A stretch of 64,000 bases of DNA from Thysanoteuthis rhombus (GCA_963457665.1 OY735203.1:1491001-1555000); one strand, 5' to 3'. Positions 1-12,004 are shown, counted from the stretch's first letter. The notes: generated by a model not told the origin, from the letters alone. Translations and numbers: made by a program.

Positions 1-743
1 GCTTGTGATATTTTCGTTATTTCTACAACCCAATGTTCATTTGTTATATCGCAGAAGCTTGAACACTCTACATAATGCTTGTAAACCATATCCTTTGAAT
101 ACTTACAAAGTTATAATGCATGAAGTAATATTCTTACTGTTTTTCTACAAAAAATACACAAAACCTGGTGTGATAATTGACTCGATTTTGATTGCCAATA
201 GTGGTGGAAGAAATAGTGTGACCAAACACAAACATATTTTTGCAAAAGTTGGCAAGTTCATCACATATCATGAGTACACACCTCTGTATTCATAAAATTG
301 TTATTCAACCATTAACCTTTTTTATGTTGCAACAACGATCAACTAAATTGCATATTCATAAAAAACACATCCCGGTTTTGATTCGATTATTCAATCCCTG
401 AAGAATTTTTTTATGGCTTCATCTTGTTTGACCAGACAAGGTGTGCAGGAGAGAAGAAAGTGATAGACTGAATGTAACTACTGTGTAGAATACGTGGCAT
501 GTCGAAGGACGCCTATCCTAACGGTGAGATTATTCATGTGTCACTTTTGCAAAAGAAGAACGAATGGTTGTATTTCTTATCAACTTCTTAGCAGATGAAA
601 AAAGGTTTTTTTTTATTCCCAAGCTTCACGCAAAAGGAGCCAACTGCCTCAGAGAGCGATACAAACAGTTTGCTTAAGTTTTAGCAATTCGCAATAATTT
701 TTTTTAATCCCATTGGATACAGAAAAAGATTTTCCCCAGAAAA
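1..743. other. AT-rich sequence, nothing recognised
   Basis: Open stretches are short (the longest is 96 codons near the left edge) and show no motif. I see no repeat structure here beyond poly-T runs. Confidence 0.5.
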
Positions 744-1170
744 GGTCTGGTTAGTTACTCAATAAAAACCGTCACCTGACCAATGTCTTGAGGCAGCATG
801 TCGCATTATGGATTGATCAATTAAAACAGAAAAGAAGTAATCAATCAATGAGTTACTTCTCTTCACATTTTATTTGATTGTAAAAAGCCCTTACTTTTTG
901 AAAAGAACAACAGTGAACCTGTCAAAAACAAACCAATTAAGCATAAACCTACTTTATAAATTTACCCCCCCCCCAAGAGAAAATAACACACTTCTTGGGT
1001 GGATATTCTTTAGAGAAAATACTTTTTTTTAGACATAAAGCGTAACTTGAAATTTTCAGCCCCCTTGCTCAATTGGTGTACGGAACATTAGCAGCAAGCC
1101 AGTCCGTATCTTTCTCAAGCTGGAAAAACCTACGTCGGCAGTTTTGGTTCATGTTTTCTCATATATTCTG
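744..1170 (+). mobile_element. Family A dispersed repeat, copy 1 (MITE-like)
   Basis: This is the most complete copy of a roughly 420-bp non-coding repeat found eleven times in the window. Landmarks in order are GTTACTCAATAAAAACCGTC near 757, GGCAGCATGTCG near 793, GATCAATTAAAA near 815, a block with CATAAACCTAC near 942, and AGCCCCCTTGCTCAATTGGT near 1059, which resembles a pol III A box. The end reads CGGCAGTTTTGGTTCATG. Reverse-complemented, that end resembles the start (CAA, then AAAAC, then GTC or GCC), so a degenerate terminal inverted repeat is possible. No open reading frame spans it. A SINE origin is the alternative. Confidence 0.65.
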
Positions 1171-1788
<618 letters not shown>

Positions 1789-1898
1789 AATATTATTTTA
1801 ATGCTCTATCTACATGTTATATAATACAAAATAACACTCAGAATGGAGATTATTTTAAACTTCATAAGTAGCAGCTGGGATTGACTGTCCGTGGATAA

Positions 1899-2003
<105 letters not shown>

Positions 2004-2014
2004 GTCATCCACAA

Positions 2015-2150
2015 ATAGCTATTTCATTTTATTACAAGTCTTCAGTATGGCTATAGACAATTCATTATTTAATCCAGTGCCACGAGTTAGGATTGAAACC
2101 TTCGCTTCAGACCCGGTATCCTACCGCTGAGCCACGGAACTGGAGGCTGA
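2015..2150 (-). mobile_element. Family B tRNA-headed SINE, copy 1
   Basis: On the minus strand, GTGGCTCAGCGGTAGGATA (near 2135-2115) fits a pol III A box and GGTTTCAATCCTA (near 2100-2088) fits a B box. The spacing is like that of a tRNA. The body after the B box ends with ACTTGTAATAAAATGAAATA. The copy at 5735-5880 shares the B box, a CTATAGCCA-type body and the TTGTAATAAAA end, so this is a dispersed SINE and not a tRNA gene. Confidence 0.65.
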
Positions 2151-2154
2151 ATTT

Positions 2155-2156
<2 letters not shown>

Positions 2157-2210
<54 letters not shown>

Positions 2211-2214
2211 GAGA
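2157..2214. repeat. Microsatellite (GATA)n
   Basis: About 13 units of GATA, ending in GAGAGAG. It abuts the head side of the minus-strand SINE. Confidence 0.95.
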
Positions 2215-2379
2215 GTCGAAAGAGGATTTTGGTACACCAACATGGTTACGTTTCTGCTCTGTTTGGGCTTCTTCATTCTTAAAGGAGCCCAAGAAGGGCA
2301 GAAACATAAGTGTGTTTGTTTAGCAAATCTTAATTCAATTATATTCTAAGCTTTTTACTCTATATCAACTTGATATTTA

Positions 2380-3110
2380 AAGATAAGTATATTGAGCACT
2401 CTATGAAATATGAAACTCGTCTAGCTCGTCTCTCAAAATTGTATTCTGCCGACTTTGATTCTGTATGTGATCCCTGGGGATCCATGTTGTGATTTGTGAT
2501 ATCTATCGGTTGTCTGCAATTCATGCGACATGAATAGCCCATCGCCATTTGTTTTTTCTTATGGATTCTATGATGCCTCAGACTCCTGTTTTCTCCCTGA
2601 TATATTGTGTTGTCTTTTGATATCTCCATGTGAGGTTTAGCATGGTTCTATCATGTGCACGTTGCATGGTGCTCAGTTTGAGGGTCAGTCTCTTGAACTG
2701 TTATCACCCTGTCTTAACTGCTTTTGGGACTAAAAAAGCTCTGAGTCCTTGTAGCCTGATAAAGGAGCTGCTGTGACTGTGTCTATATTGCAGTACTCTG
2801 GTGTATACATGGTCTACACCTTGTAGAATGATAGCCTTAATGACCATGGCAAATTCCACCGGGCCAGTGGCCTTCTTTACGTTGATAAATTCTACAGTAA
2901 GTGGTGTTTTATATTTTTGTCTCTTTTTGTTGATTTATCAAATGGTCAAGTAGCTCCTTCTAACGTCAGCTTCCTCCTTAGGTCGCCTTTTATTCAGCAT
3001 TTTGGTTATTCAGTTGGTGATTTTTTGGTGAAAAGTTTGTAGATGCATTTTAGATGAATTTGTCTGCAGCTGTTGAGGTCTTTCAGGTCTCTTTTCAAAA
3101 GCTAACTGTT
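2380..3110 (-). mobile_element. RTE-like LINE fragment with decayed reverse transcriptase
   Basis: Read on the minus strand across shifted frames, the reverse transcriptase motifs come in the expected order: CIYKLFTKK (near 3040), EADVRRSYLTI matching the family's QAGFR-GYST block (near 2965), NVKKATGPVEF at the catalytic motif A block (near 2880), LRQGDNSS (near 2710), RLTLKLSTMQRAHDRTML (near 2680) and KWRWAIHVA (near 2540). The LRQGD block joins almost directly to the thumb-type RLTLKL block. The segment that should carry the FADD active site is therefore missing. The copy has no endonuclease domain, several stops and frame changes, and a motif A that has lost the usual FEKAFD residues. 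It is a dead 5'-truncated copy. Confidence 0.8.
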
Positions 3111-3489
3111 TCAATATATATGTATATGTATGTGCATGAGTGTGTCTCTGTGGTATTGATAAGTGCAGATATAAACTGATGTAGCAGGCGTACATAGCTA
3201 TATATTAGATTGTATATGCACGGTGAATTGACCTGGAAATATTTACAACCAGCCTGTAGCAGAGTTTGCTCCTATCATAGGCAATAGTCAGAGAACTATC
3301 CCATATCTCGAGAACTATTGGAAATAGAAACATGCAGTTTTGAGCATTCGATATCCTGTCCTTCGATGATGTATTCAAATTCAAAAAAATGATCCAACCA
3401 GACTTGATCCATTTGTTATGCATTGAGAGGTTTAGACTCGATGGCAAAAACATAGTTTGGCGTTAAAAACATTTTTTCTCCCAATTGAT

Positions 3490-3590
3490 AGCCTTTTATT
3501 GCTGCAAGTTCCGTTGTTTTGAGTAGGATTGAAACTATGGCCTTTTCACTGAATATGTCATTATGACTTTCCATGATTACAAAGATTTAA
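3490..3590 (-). mobile_element. Possible family B SINE remnant
   Basis: The minus strand carries AGTTTCAATCCTAC, a B-box-like match to the other family B copies, followed by ACTTGCAGCAATAAAAGG, which resembles their end. The A-box half is not clear. Confidence 0.3.
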
Positions 3591-3753
3591 AATACGGTAG
3601 CCAAACAAATCATACAGACAGGGTTATTTTATGTCCGTACAAGCAAGGATTACCTCATGTTCAGTGCATTCCAGGAACGTTCTACTATTTTCTAAACATT
3701 GTTTCACCGTAAGTCAGAGTTGCCAGATTGAGCAACATGTAACAGATTGGCCG

Positions 3754-3895
3754 ACTTTTGAAAGTCATTGACCACTTTATTCTGCCATTTGGGCTGTCCA
3801 ATACTTTTGAAAGTTGTTGGCTACTTTATCTATGCTTAGGGTTACCCAATACTTTTTGCTACGTTCGAAAATTTGTTGGATCACTTTTATATTTT
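3754..3895 (+). repeat. Degenerate tandem repeat, unit 48-49 bp
   Basis: Units start at 3754, 3803 and 3851 with ACTTTTGAAAGT, ACTTTTGAAAGT and ACTTTTTGCTACG. The first two share GACCACTTTAT/GGCTACTTTAT and TGTCCAAT/TACCCAAT. The third is partial. The 73-codon open stretch across it is probably incidental. Confidence 0.6.
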
Positions 3896-3899
3896 CCTG

Positions 3900-5122
3900 C
3901 TACAAAAATCCCTGAATGGTTTAGAAAAAGGGATAAAAAATCGGATGAAAACCATTTTTGCCTTTATTTTACATTTTAAATATGTAAGAGTTTCCCTAAA
4001 AAGTAAATGTAGAGGCTGACATTTTTTAATTTCCTGATTCAAGGACGATACTTGGTTGAAATAACCTGAAATCGATTTTGGACTTTATATTCTTAAGGTA
4101 GCAGTTGTATTTTTTTATATCTTCAAGATAAAAAGGAAGAAAAATTCTTAAGTCATCTTTTATGATTTTGTAAAGTCATCTTAAGTTGGATTCTATGCGA
4201 ATGAAAACCCCTGAATTCCAAGCGGGAAAATAAAAAACCAAGAACCATTATTCAGTAATTAAGGTTAAATACATTTAATTTTGATAAAAAGCACAGAATT
4301 CATTTTTCCTACTTTTATTTATATGAAGTAATTCTTCTAAAATAGTTTTTTTCATTCAATCGTGTTCTCAATACATTTGATTTCAAAGCAATCAAATGTT
4401 TCTTTAAAAATTATTTTACGGTTTTAAGAGGGGATTCGATTTACAAGGTGACTATAATGCTCAAATGGACTCTTTTTTCAACCATTTTTTACTAAAGTAT
4501 GGCATACATGACCCCATTTGGAAAATATTTTCATGGTATCCCGATCGGATTCTATATATAATGTAATTATAATGCTAAAGTAAACCATTATTTTCCACTA
4601 TTTTCACGGATTACATGACGTCGGGCCAAAAACGGTACAAGCCACAATATGTTTAAAGGATGGAAGCAAATAAAAGTATTCATAATAGAATAAAGCTGGA
4701 TCACAAGAAATTTTTTTCATCTAAATTCTACATCCACAAAATTGGCAGGAAGGTAATGCATGGTTTAGAATGATAGTTATATTATAAATAGACCCCCTTG
4801 CAAAAATTCTTTTCTAAAAACAATTTTTCATCTGCTTCGAAGATCTAATAGATTGGAAGCATTTGAAATTGAGATTTTAGAATGTCCTATGTTTCTGAAA
4901 GATTTGTGCTAAATAAATGAAAGGTGAATTGAATCACTGACAAAAAAATAATTTACATATGAATGGCGTTTGGAGCAAAATTGCTCTTTTCACGATCCAC
5001 TTTCAACCAAAAAACACCAAGATAATTTTTTTAAAAACTGATATACAAAATAAGAGTCATGCAAACGTAAAAGCATTACGGACATGAACTGTCAACGGAT
5101 ATCGGAAGATTGGGAGAGAAAA
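3900..5122. other. AT-rich sequence with one two-unit repeat
   Basis: Apart from the family C repeat at 4433-4630 I see no gene or mobile element. GC content is low and all frames are closed at short intervals. Confidence 0.5.
4433..4630 (+). repeat. Family C repeat, two tandem units of about 114 bp
   Basis: GATTCGATTTACAAGGTGAC...TATAATGCTCAAATGGAC is followed 114 bases on by GATTCTATATATAATGTAAT-TATAATGCTAAAGTAAACC. Both units continue into a CCA-TTTTxCACTA-type pyrimidine-rich stretch and an ACATGAC motif. A related sequence lies near 18590. Confidence 0.45.
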
Positions 5123-5452
5123 TCTTGTTGGTTATTCAATAGACACCATCAGGCGAAAAATATGTTTTGGCAACAAGTTGTGTTTGGAGGAATCAATTAA
5201 AAAGATGGGGAAAAGGGGCGATCAAAGAAGATTGATGAGTCGATAAAAAATCTAAATCTTCAAGAAATAACAATCATGAACGCAGCCAAATACGAACTGA
5301 GGGACGCTGTTAGCATAAACTTACATAATAAATTTCAGCTGAGGCTTCAAAGAAAAACAAGAAAGAATCTCTGAGCACAACAAGAAATAAATATGTAAAT
5401 TTTTGGCCCAGTATCTCCATCGGTGCAGCTTTTACGCCCAAGACATACGAAG
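5123..5452 (+). mobile_element. Family A dispersed repeat, copy 2
   Basis: Shared landmarks with copy 1: TGTTGGTTATTCAATAGACACC, TTTTGGCAACAAGTTGTG, GATCAATTAAAAAGATGG (as AATCAATT...), GATGAGTCGATAAA, CATAAACTTACAT, and CCAGTATCTCCATCGGTG in the A-box-like region. It is truncated shortly after that region, where a (TA)n tract begins. Confidence 0.65.

Positions 5453-5455
<3 letters not shown>

Positions 5456-5530
<75 letters not shown>
5456..5530. repeat. Compound microsatellite (TA)n-(GA)n
   Basis: About 36 bases of TA run straight into about 38 bases of GA. The tract starts where family A copy 2 ends. Confidence 0.97.
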
Positions 5531-5531
<1 letters not shown>

Positions 5532-5718
5532 AATGCTCTTCTAAGTCTGGAATGGGGTACTCAGTTGGAAGAGGAATTGTGCGTTTTATTATAATTAATG
5601 TTTCTTTCTCCGGGGTTGAGCACTCTTTAAGTAGGCCAATTCGTCCATTATAAGCTATAAGCAATGCTCTTCCAAGTTTGGAATGGATCACTCCGGTGGA
5701 TAAGGAGTTGTGCATAAG
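5529..5718 (+). repeat. Direct duplication, period about 131 bp
   Basis: AGCAATGCTCTTCTAAGTCT at 5529 recurs as AGCAATGCTCTTCCAAGTTT at 5660. Both continue into GGAATGG, a CACT/TACTC-type stretch and GAGGAATTGTGC/AGGAGTTGTGC. The 75-base spacer is unrelated to the repeated arm. Confidence 0.7.
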
Positions 5719-5734
5719 TAAATATATTGCTTGA

Positions 5735-5880
5735 ATTTGTTTTTACTGACTTTCCGGTTCTGCATAAGACAGGGGTAAAATGTGTGCCTCTGGGTCTGAA
5801 GCAAAGGTTTCAATCCTACCTGGGCTATTGGATAGTTTATAGCCACACTGAAGAGTTGTAATAAAACGAGATAGGTGTAT
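5735..5880 (+). mobile_element. Family B tRNA-headed SINE, copy 2
   Basis: GGGTCTGAAGCAAAGGTTTC followed by AATCCTACC reproduces the B-box region of the copy at 2015-2150 (GGGTCTGAAGCGAAGG...). The body has TTTATAGCCACACTGAAGAG and TTGTAATAAAACGAGATAGG, matching that copy's CTATAGCCATACTGAAGA and TTGTAATAAAATGAAATA. The A-box half is degraded. Confidence 0.65.
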
Positions 5881-5900
5881 ATGAGCAAACTGTGATAGAC

Positions 5901-6015
5901 AAAAATAACGTATTCATTGATCATCCCTTTTCCATTCTCTTTTTTTATAATTGATCCGTCTCGTGCTGCCAAAAGATGTTTGTCATACGATGTTTCTATT
6001 TGGTGACTAATCAGG
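5901..6015 (-). mobile_element. Family A fragment, copy 3
   Basis: On the minus strand the sequence reads GTCACCAAATAGAAACATCG, then CATCTTTTGGCAGCACGAGA and GATCAATGAATACGTTA. This is the first third of family A only. Confidence 0.6.
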
Positions 6016-8784
6016 CCAGTCAGTGTTGGGTGAGTTTCAAGGGAATAATCACTTTAAAGTTGCTGAGACCCGGACAAAATCACTCCGTGACGTTGCAGAG
6101 TGTAATTTGCTTTGAATGACGAATAGGGATTAACTTTTTCTTTTTCCCTGGGCAAATGAGTACACCAGTGATTTTTTGATACAAACACATCACATTGTGT
6201 ATGTGGTGCTATAAACAATCAGGGAATTAGTATCGGAGTTTCTTCCACACACGGCGTATTCCACGGACAAACCATCAATTATTTCGCTTCATGAACAACT
6301 TTTCTTGTCAGTGGTTTCAAAACGATGGAGATATTGAAACATTCGCCGACGGGATAATCAAATCAAAATTGAAATTGCCTTTTTTATGATGGAATGAATG
6401 ATTTATCTAAATTGTTGTGCAAATTGAGAGAAATCCAGGATGTGTACCAAAATGATTGAATAGAGTTGTTTTGAAGATGAGTAAATGAAAAGAAAAAAAA
6501 ACGCTTGAATCCTTCGACATCAACCTGATAATTTGTTCTAAACGATAGAAAAAATAAACTTGCACTGAAATCATTTATGACCTGGAGCATATATCCAGAC
6601 AGATTTCTGTCTAGTAGAAAGTTTGGTTCGAAAGAATAGCAAAGTCTTTTCTGTTTGTTTTGTCTGATCCCACAGGGAAAAAGGTTTGTTTGATTATATC
6701 TGTGCAGATTTATCACTTGATGTTTTCAGATAATATCTTACGTATCTCAACACTTCTCCTCAATTTGTCTAAAGTTTTACTTTGATAGAAGTTTTGCTTT
6801 TTTTTTCTGAACACTTATCTTGTCTATTTTTTCCGAATTGGCTTCTCACTTCTCGAGCTGTTTAATATCAAGGAGCTTTCAAAGTTATATAAAGTTCAAA
6901 GCATTCATTTTTTGGTATTGGTTGTTATTTTCAATTTCAATTTAGTCTCAGCTTCCTTACGATCAGGACTTGAAAGAATTAATGTCGAAACTTTTTTTCA
7001 AATGCTGTTCCAATCATTTATTCAATCAAAAGTTAGCGTTCCACAAACAGCGTTTTAATTGGTTTTGTCCACTTTTTATTTTACTCGTTTCAATATATTT
7101 TATAGATACTGCTTCTACAATAATTTATACTACTTTATGCCCATCTAATCAACAGATGTAATTGCTTTTAAGATGCAACATATACTAATTAAAATACTCA
7201 GAAAAAGATGAAAGTGACTTTTTTGTAGGCAATAAGCAATCATTATCAGGATATTATATACAGAAAAGACACTTTGTCAATACATAATGTATTGTCAAAA
7301 TTGTGCACATTCTTTCCAGAATTGATGAATAAAGATCTAAAATGAAATGTATGTATAATGGATTTTAGCATTTATTCTTGTATTCTATTCAAAGAGAATT
7401 TTAATCATTGTTGACCTCGGATTAAACTCAAGTAAACAAGGCCTCATCTTAATTACAGGTTGTGGCTGGTCTCAGCTGAACTAGCATTTCCTTTCAAGAC
7501 TACCTGTTTCAAAACTCAATTCTTGTACCAGGTTTTAGAAACAGGTCTCAAATCCAACATGGTGCTTCTATTGTTGTGATTACCAGGCGTGCTTGTCCCA
7601 TACTACCATCATGGGAACTGGAAAGGAATAGGGCCCTCAGAAGAATGTCAAAGTGAAGGTTCACCTCCTCAAGTTGCGATGAAATTACTGGCAGGAAAGT
7701 TAATCTGATCAATATTTTTGCTGATAGAAATGACAATTCAGAAAACCGAATAAACATTACCAAAGGCGACTAATTGTCGAATGATGAGGAAAATTCAACA
7801 GAAATAGCAATTCAAGCTATTTCAGTAGACCTTGCACTGTGTTTTGAAATGAAGTGATAGGATATCATCAAAATAAGTGTTAATTTTATTTCCATTCGAT
7901 AAATCAGTGTCCTATGTTATGACATTTTGTTATGAGTTGTGGTGATGTTAAAGAGAACTATTGGATCACAACTGGTTGGGAAATGTGCGTTCACGTATGG
8001 CGAGATCAAGACAAACTACGAAATAATACACAATAAAAATGACCACAAAAATGGTCAAATAAAAACAGTAAGACTGAAATAGAATGGAACAAAGAATTCA
8101 GAGGTCAATTTATTAGGTCAGTGACCTGACCAATTTGGTAGCTGGCCGAAAACTGGGTATTAAAATGAATGTAAATGCGATATAAGCCGGGAGGTGTCGT
8201 TCTCCTTGGGTGAGCACAGCAGCTCAGTATTCAGTGGTTCGTGCAGAGACCACTTGCATTATATAACAGTAAACCATCGAATGAACCACTTGTCCACATT
8301 CATTCAACACTGAACTGAATCTTAAACAAAACATGTCAAACTAATGACTTTCCCGAACTATTTCGTCGATTATGTCATGTAGAAAGGTTTTGTCACACAC
8401 CCTGAACCTTGCAACTTTCTCTTCTCCCATGTCACAGAGACATTTTTAGAGCTGCTTTTATAAGTATACCTAAGATATCTGCAAGTCTTATATGACAATT
8501 CTTCTTGTCACCCCTGGCCACAGATCATTTGCATCAGCCATTCATTTATACAAATCCCTGTTTGGTGCTCATTGCACGCTTGTAAGAAATTGTATATGAG
8601 AACTGTACAAGTTAATTCACAAACACCAACTTGGACGTTGTAAACGATTGTGCACAGTCGTTGCCAAGAGTTGCCGTGACAATTACTTCCCATCACAACG
8701 GTTCATCGCAACGTTTCATAAGTTTCTTGCCATTCGAATACAATAAGGAAGATGAGAATAATAATCCTTCGTGTTTCCGACACA
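6016..8784. other. Long interval with no recognised feature
   Basis: Frames are closed often. The longest open stretch is 110 codons (6384-6716, -), is Phe/Asn-rich and has no motif. A slightly GC-richer patch at 7430-7760 and another at 8500-8900 carry short open stretches with no recognisable protein. I see no tandem array and no transposon ends. Confidence 0.45.
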
Positions 8785-9040
8785 TAAGAACTGTAATGTG
8801 ACCAACGTCTTCAGGTGACATGACTCCCTGGGTGTGTTCAATTAGAGAGAACTCGAAAAAGGAGTGATTTACGACCAAGTTATTTATCTTCACTTTTTGG
8901 TAGACTTCTAAAAATTAAACTTTTGAAAAAATTCGTGAACACTGCTGTTCACAAACTAAAATGTCAATTTACCATAAACTTACATTTTAAATTGAACCCT
9001 CCCTAAAAATTATTTTGATGGTTAACCAGGATTTACTTCC
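8785..9040 (+). mobile_element. Family A dispersed repeat, copy 4 (partial)
   Basis: Matches run from GTGACCAACGTCTTCAGGTG through a GTGTTCAATTAGAGAGAAC block and an AAGGAGTGATT block to CCATAAACTTACATTTT and CCCTCCCTAAAAATT. The A-box-like end is missing. Confidence 0.5.
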
Positions 9041-10490
9041 ATTGTAGTTGAGTGAAATGGAAATTTATATCATTGAGCCTGTCTTCACTATTTGCTTTAT
9101 GAGTCAAACATTGTATCAAATTATTTACAGTGTTGGTCAAAATATTCCTCCTATTCCTATCTTTATATGGAATTTTCTTAAAAGATTTCGTTTTCAGTGG
9201 TGACATGACAGCTGATATATCAGTTAGCGCTTTTCAGAACATCGTCAACATGCTTTTTTTTTGTTTATTGATTAAAGATGAAAGACAATAAGCAGCTTTA
9301 TCGGCATAATGTACACTTTCCAGTTTAAAAAAAATGAATATGTAGAGAAAGACGTATCCAGTTTATGGAATAGGTACTGTAGAAATTTGAAAGTCTCAGA
9401 AGCTTTTTTTTTTTTCACCGGAAATTTCTCGCTGAACAAAGCTCAACGATAGGGTGAGCCAGTTAGAATTAACAACGATCTAATGAAGACATCACTTGAG
9501 AATAATCAACTTCATACGACGCTGTTGATAGCAAAAGACTAAAATATAGAAACCAAAGCCCAGTATTAATCAGAAAAAAATGAAGCTGAACTCCACAATG
9601 CATGTAAGGAGGATTGCAGAGAAGATATAGAAAATCTAAAGTTGTCATAACATACGAGAGACTTCTAGCAGTTCTCTCCCTCTCCTAAATGAGTTTGAAC
9701 TATATTAACATCATTCTCTGCAAACGTAGGGGGATCTATGCATAAGAAATTTGCAGGCCTCTAAAAGTCCGACTCGATGAGTTCAGAAAATATTTATAAT
9801 CTGAGGCGAAATACAAAGGTCTGGGATGGCTGAGGATATGTTGTAAGAAAAGAAGTCAGGATTATTTGAGAAGGAACGCAGCTGGGAATTGAGATGAATC
9901 CATGGAACATCACAAAGACGAATACAGAGTTCAACCGGATGTAGCACCCACTAGTCAACAGTGACAAGGTATAGAAATCCAGTCCTAACAAAGAAAGGAT
10001 AATCACACATTACTATCATTGGTACCATTGGAGGAAAGAATCTGTTTATCGTCACATTCGAATAGTACACTTGGAGAAAGCCAAAGAACGGGTTGGCTGA
10101 AATGCTATCAACACAATCACCAATATTGGTGTTCAATCGTCCGAAAATTTCTTTGAATATGGATGACCCTACTCAAAACTATAGATAAAAACAACGCGTA
10201 CTTGTAATTTTTACTCAATCAAATTAACGATTTTTTTATATTAATCGATATCTATAATTCTATTTCTGAACCTTTCACACTTATCGTTCGATATTGGTAT
10301 GATTTTTTCAAACGTTTGAATTATGGATGTAACTATGTTTTCTGTTTATTATATTGTAATTGATGAAAGAATACATTTTGATACCTTGTACAATTACTTA
10401 TTGATTTCAATAGATTTCTGATTCCTAATTTTCCTATTTCTTTTTTCTCCTTCTCTCTCCTTATCTAACGCATTATTATTATAGTTATCA
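9041..10490. other. Interval with no recognised feature
   Basis: AT-rich with scattered poly-T. Two overlapping open minus-strand stretches of 60-70 codons (9794-10136) show no family motif. Nothing else stands out. Confidence 0.45.
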
Positions 10491-10493
10491 TTG

Positions 10494-10495
10494 AA

Positions 10496-10534
<39 letters not shown>

Positions 10535-10600
10535 GTTGTTGTTGCTATTATTATTATTATTATTGCAATCGTTTTTATTATTATTGATATTATTATTCTT
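10494..10600 (-). repeat. (AAT)n tract, possible retrotransposon tail
   Basis: About 25 AAT units on the minus strand, with a few AAC and CAATCG interruptions. The flank at 10601-10780 is GC-richer. On the minus strand it stays open through a roughly 60-residue stretch (ending in a GQEWRN-type segment) and leads straight into the AAT run. That layout is what a non-LTR element with an AAT tail would leave. No reverse transcriptase motif is visible, so the tail reading is inference. Confidence 0.55.
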
Positions 10601-10782
10601 GTTCCTCCATTCTTGTCCAATGAAGATTTTCAAACATGCTACAATAGAAACGTCCCAGTGTTTACTGAACCCTAAAATATTCATGGATGATGGGAATGAA
10701 CAAAATTTCCTGACAGAAAAAGGAATAAAAAATACTTCTCCAACCACGAACAAAGGGAATGGAGAACAGAAATGAGACGTGC

Positions 10783-10784
<2 letters not shown>

Positions 10785-10862
<78 letters not shown>
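10785..10862. repeat. Microsatellite (AT)n
   Basis: About 78 bases of AT with no interruptions after the first few units. Confidence 0.97.
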
Positions 10863-10866
<4 letters not shown>

Positions 10867-11261
10867 CATAAAAACCCGTTATCATTCGGTCTGGAATAAT
10901 TATTCATTGCCAGTGGTGTCCTCTTCTGAATATCTGGAAAATGAACATACATACGGGCTATCAGAAAGATGTCGCTGTATATTTATTTAGCCACTAGTAA
11001 CGTACGGCAGATTAATTCATGCTGGATGCATAAAGACGTTGGATATCTCCTTTGAGATTATCTACACCCTAGTAGATTGAATTTGAAGGAGGAGAGATGA
11101 AGAAAAAGCGAAATACTAAGTTTAATAGATGGATGCAACAACGAAAAAATCAATGGATTGAATATTCAGAGGGGATGTGAAATTGAATATCGTATAGTCA
11201 AAATAGAAGCAGAACTAGTATCTATTATGACTTCTGGCCAGAATAACAACCACGAAACTAT
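10863..11261. other. Unique sequence between microsatellites, nothing recognised
   Basis: No open frame of note and no repeat. Confidence 0.5.
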
Positions 11262-11352
<91 letters not shown>

Positions 11353-11353
11353 C

Positions 11354-11384
<31 letters not shown>

Positions 11385-11385
11385 C

Positions 11386-11482
<97 letters not shown>

Positions 11483-11518
11483 TGTATGTATATATATATA
11501 CATATATATATATATATT
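11262..11518. repeat. Long (TA)n microsatellite with TACATA interruptions
   Basis: About 257 bases of alternating purine-pyrimidine sequence, the longest such tract in the window. CATACATA and TATGTATG interruptions occur around 11347, 11372, 11388, 11410, 11482 and 11500. All reading frames through it are Ile-Tyr artefacts. Confidence 0.98.
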
Positions 11519-11928
11519 AAATTGCACGTTATTCCTTTTGTCATTTTATGAAAATCCCCCCCAATGTTTTCCAGGAGTTCATTGATTCAAAATTTCAGTT
11601 TCTTTCCGAAAAGGTCTCTTAGTTTGTGCCAAGTAGCGCTCTCTCTTCCTCTCTTGAAAATTCGATTGTTTTAATTTTCACTTCCCAGCCAAAGTTGAAA
11701 GAAGAAATCCCTCCATTGATCACCCCTTTTTTGAACATTTTATTGTTTTTCGAAATAAGACTAAAAAATGTAGAAAACTTGCCCAATCTCTGTGTCTTTA
11801 CTGACATGTTTATAGAAAGGTGTTCTGTGCAAATCTCAATCAGATTCTGTTTATTTCAAGAACAGGAAATAAACTCTCTTCATTTTATGTCCTTTTAATG
11901 ATGACCGTCTTGTTTTCGTGTCTTTTAG

Positions 11929-12004
11929 ATTATAAAACGCGGCAGCCAAATCGGGACTACGGATTCTACTTGCGTCAGAAGTTTCGATCTTCAAGTGGTA
12001 AATC
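11929..12004 (+). CDS. Candidate internal coding exon, protein unknown
   Basis: This is the most exon-like segment in the window. It is preceded by TTGTTTTCGTGTCTTTTAG, a strong acceptor with a long pyrimidine tract and a branch-point-like TTTTAATGATGAC further up. It is followed by GTAAGTAC, a near-consensus donor. The 76 bases are about half G+C, while the flanks are near a third. Entered in phase 1 it is open and reads YKTRQPNRDYGFYLRQKF and then RSSSGKS, a mixed sequence unlike the repeat-driven frames around it. Another frame is also open through the block. YGFYLR is reminiscent of the GF-loop region that opens some PDZ domains, but a segment of 25 residues cannot establish that. No neighbouring exon of the same gene was found, so the flanking introns would be long. 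Confidence 0.45.

Noticed and set aside
2088-2135. A functional tRNA gene on the minus strand
   Set aside because: The same head and body recur at 5735-5880 with a shared non-tRNA 3' part, so it is a SINE family.
11158-11544. Long open frames translating as alternating Ile-Tyr, with similar frames at 1806-2130, 10681-10990, 38456-38770 and 39838-40179
   Set aside because: They are reading frames of (TA)n tracts and carry no information beyond the repeat.
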